From assembly GCF_003173735.1 (NCBI RefSeq), contig NZ_CP029551.1, positions 3,062,001-3,126,000 of the forward strand: a stretch of DNA of 64,000 bases. The letters are read 5' to 3'. Origin of the DNA: Methylobacterium radiodurans (GTDB taxonomy: Bacteria; Pseudomonadota; Alphaproteobacteria; Rhizobiales; Beijerinckiaceae). This document shows, one piece after another, positions 1-8,585 of the stretch. The notes under the pieces are model-generated. The model saw only the letters and a list, made by a program, of their open reading frames with translations. It searched no databases and was not told the DNA's origin. The translations under genes were made by a program, and so were the position numbers. The first letter of the stretch is position 1. Every line of letters begins with the position of its first letter.

Positions 1-1154
1 GGGGACCATTCGAGGATCTTCTTGCCCCAGTACATGCGCAGGTGGTTGTGCATGTAGCCGGTCTCGCGCATCTCGGCCTGGGCGGCGTTCCAGTAGCGGT
101 CGTGGGTCCGGCCCGCGGCGAGGTCGTCCTCGCTGTAGAGATGCGGGCGCGGGTCGTCGGCGTGCTCGGTCAGGGTCTTGCGGGCCCATTCGGGCACGGC
201 CTGCACGTAGGAATCGTAGCGCGCGGTGTGGTGGACGTGGTTCATCGCCAGCTCGCGGCGGACGATCACCTCCTCCAGGTAGGAGGTGCGGTCCTCGGCG
301 TCGCCCTCCCGGGCGGCCCGGACCGCCAGCGCGATCTCGACCGGCGAGATCTGGCCGAAATGCAGGTAGGGGCTCATGTGCGAGGCCGCGCCCGCCTCCG
401 GCCGGTTGCGCCCGGCCCCGTAGCCCGCGAAGGCCTCGCCGAGGAACGCCTTGAGGCGGCGGCGCGCCTCCGTCTCGCCGCCGCGGAAACGCGCGACCGG
501 CGGGACGGAGCGGTCGAGGGTCATGCCGGCGAGCACCGCGTCGGGATCGGAGATGTCGATCTCGGAGCGGAGCTTCAGCCCGTCCGCCCGGTGCTTCACC
601 CGGCGCGCGGTCAGCGGCTCGATGAACACGTCCCAGAGCCGGTGCAGCTTCGGCCGGAGCGTGCGGGCCGCGTGCTCGTGCTTGCCCGAGGCGGTGTCGA
701 CCGGCACCACCACGTCGCCCTCGACCTGCACGATGCGGGTATCGGCGCCCTCGGCGATCTCCGCGTACCAGCCCTTCTGGATCGCGAGGTAGCCGCGGTC
801 GAGCACCAGCAGGGCGGCCTTCCGGGCGAGATCGATCGCGACCGCGGCCGGGGAGGCCTTGCGCATGACGAAGCCGATGCCGCGCTTCTCCAGCCCCGCG
901 GCCGCGTCGGCGAGGCCCTGGAGCAGGAAGGCGTAGTGCCGCGCGTTGGCCTCGGGGAAGCCGCTCGCCCCGTCGAGCAGGCCGAAACAGACCACCACCG
1001 GCAGCCCGAGGCGGTTCGCCTCCTCGATGGCGTATTCGAGCGCCGGGTTGTGGTGGGCGCGGTTGGCTTGCTGGAGCAGGTAGAGGACGTAGGCGCCCTC
1101 CGCGCGGGGCCCGACGTCGTTGAGCACCCGGATGCGCTGTCCCTGGATCGCCAT
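1..1154 (-). CDS. phr: Class II deoxyribodipyrimidine photolyase (3' end cut by window edge)
   Basis: Light-dependent repair of cyclobutane pyrimidine dimers using FAD. The minus-strand frame opens at an ATG (1154-1152, protein MAIQGQRIRVLND...) and stays open for 384 codons to the window edge, so the C-terminus is missing. The N-terminal photolyase fold (LYLLQQANRAHHNPALEYAI, about residues 22-41) and the segment close to the edge (MHNHLRMYWGKKILEW) are typical of class II enzymes; the latter belongs to the FAD/DNA-binding helical domain. It is a single gene with no cryptochrome or repair partner next to it. The family assignment is by recognition of these motifs; class II versus class I is fairly secure because of the MYWGKKILEW block. 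The long open frame on the opposite strand has no family features and is a GC shadow. Confidence 0.88.
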   Translation of the reverse strand, partial: MAIQGQRIRVLNDVGPRAEGAYVLYLLQQANRAHHNPALEYAIEEANRLGLPVVVCFGLLDGASGFPEANARHYAFLLQGLADAAAGLEKRGIGFVMRKASPAAVAIDLARKAALLVLDRGYLAIQKGWYAEIAEGADTRIVQVEGDVVVPVDTASGKHEHAARTLRPKLHRLWDVFIEPLTARRVKHRADGLKLRSEIDISDPDAVLAGMTLDRSVPPVARFRGGETEARRRLKAFLGEAFAGYGAGRNRPEAGAASHMSPYLHFGQISPVEIALAVRAAREGDAEDRTSYLEEVIVRRELAMNHVHHTARYDSYVQAVPEWARKTLTEHADDPRPHLYSEDDLAAGRTHDRYWNAAQAEMRETGYMHNHLRMYWGKKILEWS

Positions 1155-1341
1155 CGTGAATGCTCCCGCCCCGTACCGGGCGATGAGCTAGGGCGCCGGA
1201 CCGCCGATGGCTGCGGCAGACCTACGATCTGCGGCATTTGTGATACAGCCGACCGCCATGTGCTGCGCCGCACGAGAAACGACAGCCCTCCTGCCCCAAT
1301 CCGCTTGCAAGCCGGCGGGCGAGGGAGCAGATTGTGCATCG

Positions 1342-1430
1342 CGGGAACGCGATGGCGTCGCGCTTCCGCAGCCCTCTTTGGGCGTTTCCTCCCTAGACTT
1401 CGGGCCGCTCCCTCGGGAGTGGCCTTTTTT
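1342..1430 (+). ncRNA. Candidate small RNA with Rho-independent terminator (possibly suhB family)
   Basis: No protein fits this gap between two minus-strand genes, yet a plus-strand terminator sits at 1403-1430, so something is transcribed rightwards. A possible promoter is TTGCAA (1305-1310) with AGATTG (1329-1334) at 18-bp spacing, giving a start near 1342 and a transcript of about 89 nt. Upstream of the terminator is an unpaired TTTCCTCCC stretch (about 1385-1393), the kind of anti-Shine-Dalgarno motif seen in alphaproteobacterial trans-acting sRNAs. The block TTTCCTCCCTAGACTTCGGG followed by a GC hairpin agrees with my memory of the Rfam suhB RNA family, but I cannot run a covariance search. 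Exact 5' end is inferred. Confidence 0.5.
1403..1430 (+). terminator. Rho-independent terminator
   Basis: Stem GGCC-G-CTCC / GGAG-T-GGCC around a CTCG loop, followed by TTTTTT and then CTT. Oriented rightwards, it ends the candidate sRNA. It is in the wrong direction for both flanking minus-strand genes. Confidence 0.8.
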
Positions 1431-1439
1431 CTTGGTCGC

Positions 1440-2549
1440 TCAGCCGCGGGCGCGGGCGCGGATCATGAAGTTGTCGTAGGTGTACTCCGCGACCTGGAAC
1501 CAGAGATAGGCCTCGTTGCGGAAGGTCTTCATCGCCTCGTAGACGCGGCGGAAATCGGCGTTCTTGGCGGCCATCTCGCCGTAGACGTCGTTGGCGTTCT
1601 TAAGCGCCGCCTCCATCACATCCTGCGGGAAGGGACGCAGCTGCGCGCCGCCTGCGACGAGCCGGCGCAGGGCCTGCGGATTACGCGCGTCGTAGCGGGC
1701 CTGGACCTCGGCGGCGACCTGGGCGGCGGCCCCCTGCAGGATCGCCCGGTAGGGCTTCGGCAGGGCCCGCCATTTCTCGGCGTTGATCCAGAAGTGCAGC
1801 ATCGCGCCGCCCTCCCAGAAGCCCGGGTAATGGTAGATCGGCGCAACCTTCTGGAGGCCGAGCCGCTCGTCGTCGTAGGGGCCGATCCACTCGGCGGCGT
1901 CGATGCGCTTGGCCTCCAGCGCCGGATAGATCTCGGGGCCGGAGAGCTGCTGCGGGACGACGCCGAACTTCGTCAGGACCTGGCCGCCCAGGCCGCCGAT
2001 GCGGAACTTCAGCCCCTGGAGATCGGCGACGCCCTTGATCTCCTTGCGGAACCAGCCGCCCATCTGGGCGCCCGTATTGCCGCCGGGCAGCGCCACGAGG
2101 CCGAACTTGCCGAAGACCTCGCCGAACAGGTCGGCGGCCCCGCCCGCGTTCCACCACGCGTTCTGGCCGCGCGCGTTGAGGCCGAAGGGGATGGCGGTAG
2201 CGAGCGCGAAGACCGGATCCTTGCCGGCCCCCAGCGAGGCCGGACCGTGCCCCATCTCGACCGTGCCGGCGGCGACGGCGTCGATCAGACCCTCGGGCGG
2301 CACCGGCTCGCCGGGGCCCTGGGCCTGGATCTGGAAGCGCCCGTCCGTCGCCTCGCCGACGAGCCGGCCGAGCGTCTCGGCCGCACCGAACAGGATGTCG
2401 AGATTCTTGGCGTAGGCCGAGGTGAGGCGCCAGCGCAGCTCCGGCATCGCCTGCGCGCCAGCGCCCCGCGCGGAGGCCCCCAGCCCTGCCGCGCCGAGCC
2501 CGGCCGCCAGGAGGGCGCGTCTCTTCAGGGTCGGCTTGCGGGTCGTCAT
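1440..2549 (-). CDS. TRAP transporter substrate-binding protein, DctP family
   Basis: Periplasmic receptor of a tripartite ATP-independent transporter. 369 aa, typical for the family. The N-terminus (KRRALLAAGLGAAGLG, residues 9-24) has a twin-arginine-like start followed by a hydrophobic core and an AxA-type cleavage region near residue 32, so export (Tat or Sec) is expected. The mature part carries DctP hallmarks: the FRIGGLGG segment near residue 180, the WIGPYDDE block (about residues 217-224) and WINAEKW. The WIGPYDDE/YHYPGFWEGG pattern resembles receptors for 2-oxo acids and other monocarboxylates such as TakP. No dctQ or dctM membrane subunits lie beside it, so it is an orphan receptor here. 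Substrate is inferred only. Confidence 0.88.
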   Translation of the reverse strand: MTTRKPTLKRRALLAAGLGAAGLGASARGAGAQAMPELRWRLTSAYAKNLDILFGAAETLGRLVGEATDGRFQIQAQGPGEPVPPEGLIDAVAAGTVEMGHGPASLGAGKDPVFALATAIPFGLNARGQNAWWNAGGAADLFGEVFGKFGLVALPGGNTGAQMGGWFRKEIKGVADLQGLKFRIGGLGGQVLTKFGVVPQQLSGPEIYPALEAKRIDAAEWIGPYDDERLGLQKVAPIYHYPGFWEGGAMLHFWINAEKWRALPKPYRAILQGAAAQVAAEVQARYDARNPQALRRLVAGGAQLRPFPQDVMEAALKNANDVYGEMAAKNADFRRVYEAMKTFRNEAYLWFQVAEYTYDNFMIRARARG

Positions 2550-2706
2550 GGTACCTCGTTCGTCCGTCCGCAGCAGAACGGGCCTGGGACGCGATCCGAT
2601 CCCCGCACGCGGCCCGAATCCGCGCGTCGGCGCGCCCCTAGCACGGCGACGACAGGTCTCGAAACCGCCGCTCGAAACCGGGCGGGGCGCGTGCTAGCTC
2701 CCGGAC

Positions 2707-3297
2707 ATGACCAACCCCGCCAGCCCGCCCATCGCTCCCGCCATCACCCTGCACACCGTCTGCGGCCTCCAGGAACTGGCCGAGCACGGCGCGCGCGGGG
2801 TCAGCCATGTCCTGTCGCTGCTCGATCCCGGCACGCCCGAGCCCGACGCCTTCGCGGCCTATGGGACTCACCGGCGCACGACGCTGCACTTCCACGACTG
2901 CCTCGGGCCGGGCGCGGGGCTGGTCCCGCCGGAGCGCGCCGATGTCGCGGCGATCCTGGCCTTCGGGCGCGATCTCGACGGGGCGGACGGCCACCTCCTG
3001 GTCCACTGCCATTACGGCCTGTCGCGCTCGACCGCGGCTTTGCTGATCCTGTTCGCGGGCGCCGAACCCGAGGCCGGCGCCGAGGATCTGGTGGCGCGGC
3101 TCCACGCGCTGCGCGAGCCCGCCTGGCCGAACACCCGGATGACGGGATTCGCCGACGACCTGCTCGGGCGCGGCGGCGCGCTCACCGCGGCGGTGCGGCG
3201 CCTGCACGCCCTCCAACTGCGGGTGCGCCCGCATCTGGCGGGCGTGCTGCGCGAGCACGGGCGCGGGCCCGAGGTCGACGCCGCGCTCGCGCTGTGA
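2707..3297 (+). CDS. Tyrosine-phosphatase-like protein (Cys-x5-Arg)
   Basis: 196 aa cytoplasmic protein with the phosphatase signature H100-C101-x5-R107-S (VHCHYGLSRSTA). This fits the dual-specificity / tyrosine phosphatase superfamily, in which the Cys is the nucleophile and the Arg binds phosphate. Asp64 in LHFHDCLG is a plausible general acid. The size suits a stand-alone small phosphatase of the kind annotated as 'tyrosine phosphatase family protein' in Methylobacterium and relatives. The ATG at 2707 is the first in frame. It is divergent from the TRAP receptor gene and converges tightly (6 bp) on the next gene. The substrate is unknown; phosphoprotein or phosphoinositide are both possible. 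Confidence 0.8.
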   Translation: MTNPASPPIAPAITLHTVCGLQELAEHGARGVSHVLSLLDPGTPEPDAFAAYGTHRRTTLHFHDCLGPGAGLVPPERADVAAILAFGRDLDGADGHLLVHCHYGLSRSTAALLILFAGAEPEAGAEDLVARLHALREPAWPNTRMTGFADDLLGRGGALTAAVRRLHALQLRVRPHLAGVLREHGRGPEVDAALAL

Positions 3298-3303
3298 CGG
3301 ACC

Positions 3304-4536
3304 CTACTTCCCGGCGGGCGTGAAGGCGCCGTCCTTCCAGACGTAGAGCACGTAGCCCTGCGCGGTCACGTCGCCCTTGGCGTCGAAGCCGACCGTGCCG
3401 AGAACGAGGTCGAAGCGCTCGGCGTGGAGGGTGGCCGAGAGCCGCTTCGGGTCGGTGGTGCGGGCGAAGTTGCCGGCCGCCACCAGGGCCTGGAGGGCGG
3501 CGTAGCCGTAGATCGTCGAGCCGGTCGGGTCCACGCCCTCGGCCCGGAAGGCCTTGACCACCTCGGCGGCGGCCGGCTGCCGGCTCGGGTCGAGGTAGAA
3601 GGTCATCAGCACGCCGTTGCTCGCCGGTCCGGCGATCTTGGCGAAGTCGGGCGTTGCGATCGCCGAGGTGCCGAACCATTGCGGCCGGAAGCCCCGCTCG
3701 GCCGCGATCCGCACGAGGCGCCCCATCTCGGCGGCGTCGCCCCCGTAATAGACCACCTCGATGCCCGCGCCCTTCAGCCTGTCGACGAGCGCCGCGTTGT
3801 CGGCCTCGCTCGGGGAGAAGGCGACCGACAGCGTCTCGTTGATGCCGATGCGGTTGAGGTTGTCCTTCGTGGCCGCCGCGAGGTTGCGCGAGGCCGGGCT
3901 GGTGTCCTGGATCAGGGCGATCTTGCGGTCGCGGAAGCGCTCGGCCAGCACCGCGGCCGAGAGCCGGGCCTGATCGTCGTCGCGCCCGCAGACCCGGAAG
4001 ATCGTCGGGAAGCCGCGATCGGTGAGGCGTGCCGCGACGGAGGCCGCCGTGATCATCAGCCCGCCGTTCTGCGCGTAGACCTCGGAGGCCGCGATCGAGG
4101 CATTCGAGCAGACATGCCCGACGACGAGGCGGACGCCCTGCCGGACGAAGTGGTTGGCGACCGCGACCGCCGTGTTCGAGTCGCAGGCGTCGTCCTGCAC
4201 GTCGAGGAGGATTTTCCGTCCGTCTAGGCCGCCGCGAATATTGGCGTCGCGCGCGGCCGCCTCAATGCCGCGCAGAACCTGCTCGCCCACTGCGACGTAT
4301 GCGCCAGAGCGCGGCACGGCGACGCCGATCGTCACCGTGGCCGCAGCGTCGCTCGCTCCTTGGGTCTGCGGATCTTGAGCGCGCGCGGCCGCGGCCGGCA
4401 GGAGGAGAGCGGCCAGGGAGAGGGCGAGCAGGCGTGTCCGCAGCCGCCCGCCGCCCGGCCGGGCCGGTGCGGGCCGGTCCCCGAGGGTCGCCCCGCACAG
4501 CTGTCCGGGGCCGAGAGCGACGCGTCCTATCTTCAT
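3304..4536 (-). CDS. Branched-chain amino-acid type ABC transporter substrate-binding protein (LivK-like)
   Basis: Periplasmic binding protein of the Leu/Ile/Val (HAAT) group. The start at 4536 (MKIGRVALG...) is chosen because AGAAGGACGCCG lies just upstream; the frame extends further but without a better site. Of 410 aa, about 55 form an unusually long leader: a Pro/Gly-rich stretch, then the hydrophobic core LLALSLAALLLPAAAARAQ. The mature domain starts TVTIGVAVPRSGAYVAVGEQ and holds the type-I periplasmic fold, with VVGHVCSNASIAASEVY and a GTVGFDAKGDV block near the C-terminus, as in LivK/LivJ. The Cys pair near DVQDDACDSN and GHVCSN is typical of this subgroup. No livHMGF genes are nearby, so it is an orphan receptor. 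Confidence 0.88.
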   Translation of the reverse strand: MKIGRVALGPGQLCGATLGDRPAPARPGGGRLRTRLLALSLAALLLPAAAARAQDPQTQGASDAAATVTIGVAVPRSGAYVAVGEQVLRGIEAAARDANIRGGLDGRKILLDVQDDACDSNTAVAVANHFVRQGVRLVVGHVCSNASIAASEVYAQNGGLMITAASVAARLTDRGFPTIFRVCGRDDDQARLSAAVLAERFRDRKIALIQDTSPASRNLAAATKDNLNRIGINETLSVAFSPSEADNAALVDRLKGAGIEVVYYGGDAAEMGRLVRIAAERGFRPQWFGTSAIATPDFAKIAGPASNGVLMTFYLDPSRQPAAAEVVKAFRAEGVDPTGSTIYGYAALQALVAAGNFARTTDPKRLSATLHAERFDLVLGTVGFDAKGDVTAQGYVLYVWKDGAFTPAGK

Positions 4537-4722
4537 CGGCGTCCTTCTAGAGCCGTTTCCGCGCCCACGAAATCGGCTCCCGAACATCCGACGGTTACAA
4601 AGGCTCTCGAGGCCGGCCCGCCCCGGCCGGCCGTCACCGCAGGAAACGACGAAGCGCGGGCGGAACGCAAGAACGGAGTTCCGGAAAGGTTACGCGCCGT
4701 CCACATTCGCGCGGGCGGATTC

Positions 4723-5889
4723 CTATCTCGAGTATGCGTAGATGGCGGCGGCGGAGGAGACTGGCCCGGTGACGGTTGAGAAGACGCCCAGCACCTTCTG
4801 CAGCTCGGTGAAGGGTGCGTTGGAGACGTAGATCAGGTCGCGGTTGCGCATGCGGAAGGCCTGGGTGGTGAACAGGCTGTTGGGGTCGCGCATGTTGATC
4901 CGGTAGACCACCGGCACCAGCGGCGTGGCGAGCAGCCGCGAGCCCGGATTGAGCTTGCGCACCACGGCGGCCGGCTCGAAGCGGAACACGAAGGTGCCTT
5001 CCGGGTCCGCCTGGAAGTCGGACAGGCCGCGCGACTTGGCCAGCGCCTGCGCGAGCGTGATGCCGTCGGCGCCGAACGGGACCTCGGTGGCGCTGCCGAG
5101 CGCGCCCACCGCCAGGAAGGTCTGCGGATCGCGCACGAGGGTGAGCGTGTCGCCCGGGCGCAGGTAGATGTTCTCGCGCGGGTTCGAGACGATCGTGGTC
5201 AGCGGCACGGTGGCGGTGGTCTGCCCGCGCGAGAGGCGCACGAAGGTCTCGTTGACGGCCGAGCGCACGCCGCCGGCGGTGGCGATGATGTCGAGCAGGC
5301 GGTCGCCGCGGGTGGAGAGCGGGATGCGGGCGCCCGCCGCGCCCTCGCCGGTGACGGTGACGGCCTGCGAGACCGGCTTGGCGACGGTGACCAGCACCTG
5401 GGGCTGGATGGCCTTGCCGGCGAGTTCGTTCTCGATGAGCGCCTGCACGTCCTGGGGCCGGCGGCCGAGCACCTGGATGCGGCCGGCATAGGGCACCGAG
5501 ATGGCGCCGTCGCGGGTGACGGTCTGCTCGGGGATCAGCGCGGACTTGGATCCGGCGGAGAAGCGGTCGGCGACGAGCGGGCCGGAGAACAGGCCGCCGG
5601 AGCCGGCCTCCCAGATCGAGACGGCGACGCTGTCGCCCACGCCGATGACCGGCTCGACCGAGGGGCGGTGGTCGCCGAAGGAGGCGAGCAGGCTGTCGAG
5701 CGGGCGGGTGCGCAGCGCCTCGACCACGGCGGGCGTGATGTCGATGATCTCGTAGCGCGCAAACAGTCCGTCCGACGTCTCGACCTCCGCGCCGGCAACG
5801 ACCGCGCGCGCGGTCGGTCCCGCCGCGGGCAGGACCGAGCAGCCCGAGACCGCGAGCGCGGCGCACAGGGCGAGGGGTGAAGCGCGCAT
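4723..5889 (-). CDS. Polysaccharide export outer-membrane lipoprotein (Wza/BexD-like)
   Basis: 388 aa. The chosen ATG at 5889 gives MRASPLALCAALAVSGCSVL, a lipoprotein signal with lipobox AVSGC (Cys17); upstream codons would bury this signal. The Poly_export domain begins near GVGDSVAVSIWEA (about residue 80), the family's conserved GDxxxVxVxE element, followed by two SLBB-like domains (VTVTGEGAAGARIPLSTRGD and VGALGSATEVPFGADGI). Such proteins form the outer-membrane channel for capsule or exopolysaccharide. A Wzc-like kinase, polymerase and glycosyltransferases are absent around it, so the exported polymer cannot be deduced. It is followed by 135 bp without a gene. Confidence 0.87.
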   Translation of the reverse strand: MRASPLALCAALAVSGCSVLPAAGPTARAVVAGAEVETSDGLFARYEIIDITPAVVEALRTRPLDSLLASFGDHRPSVEPVIGVGDSVAVSIWEAGSGGLFSGPLVADRFSAGSKSALIPEQTVTRDGAISVPYAGRIQVLGRRPQDVQALIENELAGKAIQPQVLVTVAKPVSQAVTVTGEGAAGARIPLSTRGDRLLDIIATAGGVRSAVNETFVRLSRGQTTATVPLTTIVSNPRENIYLRPGDTLTLVRDPQTFLAVGALGSATEVPFGADGITLAQALAKSRGLSDFQADPEGTFVFRFEPAAVVRKLNPGSRLLATPLVPVVYRINMRDPNSLFTTQAFRMRNRDLIYVSNAPFTELQKVLGVFSTVTGPVSSAAAIYAYSR

Positions 5890-6104
5890 CCAGGATCGCC
5901 TGACGGTTTCGCCAAGTCCGCTGCCTAGCTTAATCCCGTTCCCGCGTCCGTAGCGGGTCGGCCACACCGGGCCGGAGAGCCTGCGGACGCGGCCTGCGTC
6001 CCCGCTGCACACACCCCGCGGCGGGCCGCCTCCCGGCCGAACGGGCCCGAAAAGCTTTTCTCCGGCCGCACCCGACCTATTGATTGCTGTCGGGAGGACG
6101 ATCC

Positions 6105-6653
6105 GTGACCCAACCAGACGCGGCCGACCGGGTGCCCCCGTGCATCCTCGTGGTGATGGGGGTTTCGGGCTCGGGCAAGAGCACCGTCGCCGAGGCGATC
6201 GCGCGGCGCCTCGGCTGGACCTTCGTGGACGGCGACGCCTTCCACAGCCCGGAGCACGTCGCCAAGATGCATGCCGGCCAGCCCCTGACCGACGCCGACC
6301 GCGCCCCCTGGCTCGCGCGCATCGCGGCCTGGATCGGCGAGCGGCTGGCGGCGGGGGAGCCCGGCGTCATCGTCTGCTCGGCCCTGCGCCGTCGCTACCG
6401 CGACGGGCTGGCGCAGGGACGCCCCGAGGTGCGCTTCGTCTATCTCGACGGCGACCGTGCGCTGATCGAGCGGCGGCTGGCGGCCCGAGCCGGCCACTTC
6501 ATGCCGCCGGCCCTGCTCGACAGCCAGTTCGCGACCCTGGAGCCGCCGGATCCGGACGAGCGGCCGATCCGGGTGGGCATCCTCGAATCACCCGAGCGCA
6601 TCGCGGAGGCGGTGGTGGCGGCGCTCGGGCCCGAGGCGGGGAGGGCGGCGTGA
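6105..6653 (+). CDS. gntK: Gluconokinase
   Basis: ATP + D-gluconate -> 6-phosphogluconate, feeding the Entner-Doudoroff genes edd and eda at 18-20.6 kb. The start is GTG 6105, preceded by CGGGAGGACG at 6091-6100; the frame could extend to a TTG at 6084 but that lacks a ribosome site. The 182-aa length is normal for the thermoresistant GntK family. Residues 17-27 form the P-loop VMGVSGSGKST; FVDGDAFHSPEHVAKMHAG and the VCSALRRRYRD block are family signatures, and ARAGHFMPPALLDSQFATLE is the lid/substrate region. It overlaps the next gene by 4 bp (GTGA), so both are probably co-translated. Confidence 0.93.
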   Translation: MTQPDAADRVPPCILVVMGVSGSGKSTVAEAIARRLGWTFVDGDAFHSPEHVAKMHAGQPLTDADRAPWLARIAAWIGERLAAGEPGVIVCSALRRRYRDGLAQGRPEVRFVYLDGDRALIERRLAARAGHFMPPALLDSQFATLEPPDPDERPIRVGILESPERIAEAVVAALGPEAGRAA

Positions 6654-7468
6654 GACCCAGCATCGCCCTCGTGATCTCGGACGTGGACGGCACGCTCGTG
6701 ACGGACGACAAGCGGCTGACACCGGCGACCGTGGCGGCGGTGCGCCGTCTCGCGGCGGCCGGCATCGGCTTCACCGTGGCCTCGTCGCGCCCGCCGGTCG
6801 GCCTGCGCGGCCTCGTCCAGGACCTCGGCCTGACTTTGCCGCTCGGCGCCTTCAATGGGGCCTGCATGGTCGGTCCGGACCTCGCGGTGATCGAGGAGCA
6901 CACGATTCCCGAGGAGGCCGCGCGGGAGGCGGTGCGGCGACTGGAGGAGGCGGGGATCGACGTCTGGGTCTTCGCCGCGGGCGCGTGGTGGCTGCGCGAC
7001 CCGGACGGTGCCTACACGGACCTCGAGCGCCGCACCCTCCAGGCCGAGCCGCGGGTCTGCGCGGATCTTAGCCCCCTGCTCGGGCGCGCCCAGAAGATCG
7101 TCGGCGTCAGCCGCGACCCGGCCGGCCTCGCGGCCTGCGAGCGGATGCTCGGGCAGGCGCTGGGCGCGGGGGCGAGCGTCCACCGCTCGCAACCCTACTA
7201 CCTCGACGTGACGCCGCCCGGCCGCGACAAGGGCGCCTTCGTGGACTGGATGGGCCGGCATCTCGGCCTCGCGCCGGCGCAGATCGCCACCTTCGGCGAC
7301 GCCGCCAACGACCGGGCCATGTTCGCCCGCAGCGGTCTCTCGGTCGCGATGGGCAACGCCGACGAATCGGTGAAGGCGGCAGCGACGGAGACGACCGATT
7401 CGAACGCAGCGGACGGGTTCGCAGCCGCGATCGACCGCCTGATCCTGGGCCCGGCGGTCCCGCTGTGA
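6650..7468 (+). CDS. Cof-type HAD-IIB phosphatase
   Basis: 272-aa haloacid-dehalogenase superfamily hydrolase. GTG start at 6650 overlaps the gntK stop, with GGGAGGG just upstream inside gntK. Motif I is D11-V-D13-G-T (nucleophile and acid/base Asp). Motif IV is G-D217-A-A-N-D221 near the C-terminus, preceded by the conserved K in GRDKGAFVDWM. The C2B cap lies between (about residues 85-190). The YYLDVTP and SVAMGNAD signatures are those of Cof/YbiV/YidA sugar-phosphate phosphatases. Translational coupling to gluconokinase suggests a role in sugar-phosphate turnover, but the substrate is not determinable from sequence. Confidence 0.88.
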   Translation: MRPSIALVISDVDGTLVTDDKRLTPATVAAVRRLAAAGIGFTVASSRPPVGLRGLVQDLGLTLPLGAFNGACMVGPDLAVIEEHTIPEEAAREAVRRLEEAGIDVWVFAAGAWWLRDPDGAYTDLERRTLQAEPRVCADLSPLLGRAQKIVGVSRDPAGLAACERMLGQALGAGASVHRSQPYYLDVTPPGRDKGAFVDWMGRHLGLAPAQIATFGDAANDRAMFARSGLSVAMGNADESVKAAATETTDSNAADGFAAAIDRLILGPAVPL

Positions 7469-7643
7469 CCCGCGCGCAACGGACGCGCGGCGTGAGGGCG
7501 GAGGCCGCGCGGCGCGTGCTGTGTCGCACGAGGCACAGGCCCGGCCCGGCGGTCGCCCCGCCCACAGGCTGACGCGGGCGGGCCGCTTTCCGGCCTCATT
7601 TCGACACGACCACAGCTTGGCCAGAACAAGCACCGGGTCTCGA

Positions 7644-8528
7644 ATGCATCGCCTCCTCCTCGCGGCCGCCCTCGCGGCGGTGCCGGCCACGGCCTTCGCT
7701 CAAGGCGCGCGCGACAACATCGACGCGCTGATCGAGCAGCAGGCCAAGGCGAACGGCGTGCCCGCGAGCTTCGTCCACGCGGTGGTCAAGCGGGAGAGCA
7801 ACTACAACCCGAACGCCCGGGGCGGCAGCGCGCTCGGGCTGATGCAGATCAAGCACGCGACGGCCAAGGGCCTCGGCTACCAGGGCGACGCCGCCGGCCT
7901 CTACGACCCCGCGACCAACCTGCGCTACGGGGTCGCCTACCTGGCGGGTGCCTACAAGACGGCCAAGGGCGACCTCGCGCAGGCCTACGCCTACTACAAC
8001 CGCGGCTACTACTACGCGGCCAAGCGCCAGGGCATCGCCACGGAGGTCGCCAGCGTGGTGGCCCCGGTCGCGGCCTCGGCCAGCGCGGTGGCGAGCCTGT
8101 TCACCGGGGCGCCGCCCGCCGACGCCAACCTCGCGGCGGCCGGCACGGCGCTCGCCTACGCGCCGACGCTGTCGGCGGCTACCGTCGCCCAGGTCGAGAG
8201 CGTCGAGGTCCCGCTTCCGCCGCGCCGGCCCGCTGCCCTCGGCGGCGCGGCGCCGGTGCAGCTGGCCGCCGCAGACCTCGCCGCGGTAGAGGTCGCGCCC
8301 CAGCCGGCGGCGCAGGCAGCGGCCCCCGCGGCGCAGAGCCAGGCGGCCGCCGACCCGGCGCATGCCGAGAGCGTCGAGGTGCCGCTGCCGCCGCGCCGGC
8401 CCAGCCCGCAGCTGCTGGCCGCCGTCGCCGGCCCCGCGGCCAAGCCCGCCGCACTCGCCCGCAAGGCCGGCTCCCCGGCGATCCAAGAGGCCAACGCCCT
8501 GCCGGCTGCGCAGCCAGCCGCGCAGTAA
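7644..8528 (+). CDS. Lytic transglycosylase with repeat-bearing C-terminal tail
   Basis: 294 aa. Signal peptide MHRLLLAAALAAVPATAFAQ (cleavage after AFA). The SLT domain spans about residues 25-140, with catalytic Glu51 in KRESNYNP, GLMQIK (65-70) and the AYYNRGYYYA block; this cleaves peptidoglycan glycan strands to 1,6-anhydroMurNAc ends. The second half is Ala/Pro-rich, low in complexity, and contains two copies of SVEVPLPPRRP, encoded near 8198-8230 and 8370-8402. These may be a wall-associated linker or protein-docking peptide. It stands alone; the nearest upstream gene ends 175 bp away. Confidence 0.88.
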   Translation: MHRLLLAAALAAVPATAFAQGARDNIDALIEQQAKANGVPASFVHAVVKRESNYNPNARGGSALGLMQIKHATAKGLGYQGDAAGLYDPATNLRYGVAYLAGAYKTAKGDLAQAYAYYNRGYYYAAKRQGIATEVASVVAPVAASASAVASLFTGAPPADANLAAAGTALAYAPTLSAATVAQVESVEVPLPPRRPAALGGAAPVQLAAADLAAVEVAPQPAAQAAAPAAQSQAAADPAHAESVEVPLPPRRPSPQLLAAVAGPAAKPAALARKAGSPAIQEANALPAAQPAAQ

Positions 8529-8585
8529 GCCCAAGGGACGCAGGCGCCACGGCACCCTATCCGCAGTGAACAGGGCCGTCGCGGC

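Noticed and set aside
42-3323. A 1093-codon plus-strand open frame opposite the photolyase and TRAP receptor genes
   Set aside because: Arg/Gly/Ala-rich with no family motif, and it runs across two well-supported minus-strand genes and a real plus-strand phosphatase in another frame. It is a GC shadow.
6080-7468. Single 462-codon frame as a fused kinase-phosphatase
   Set aside because: The upstream part is out of frame with gntK. Two genes with a GTGA overlap explain the region.
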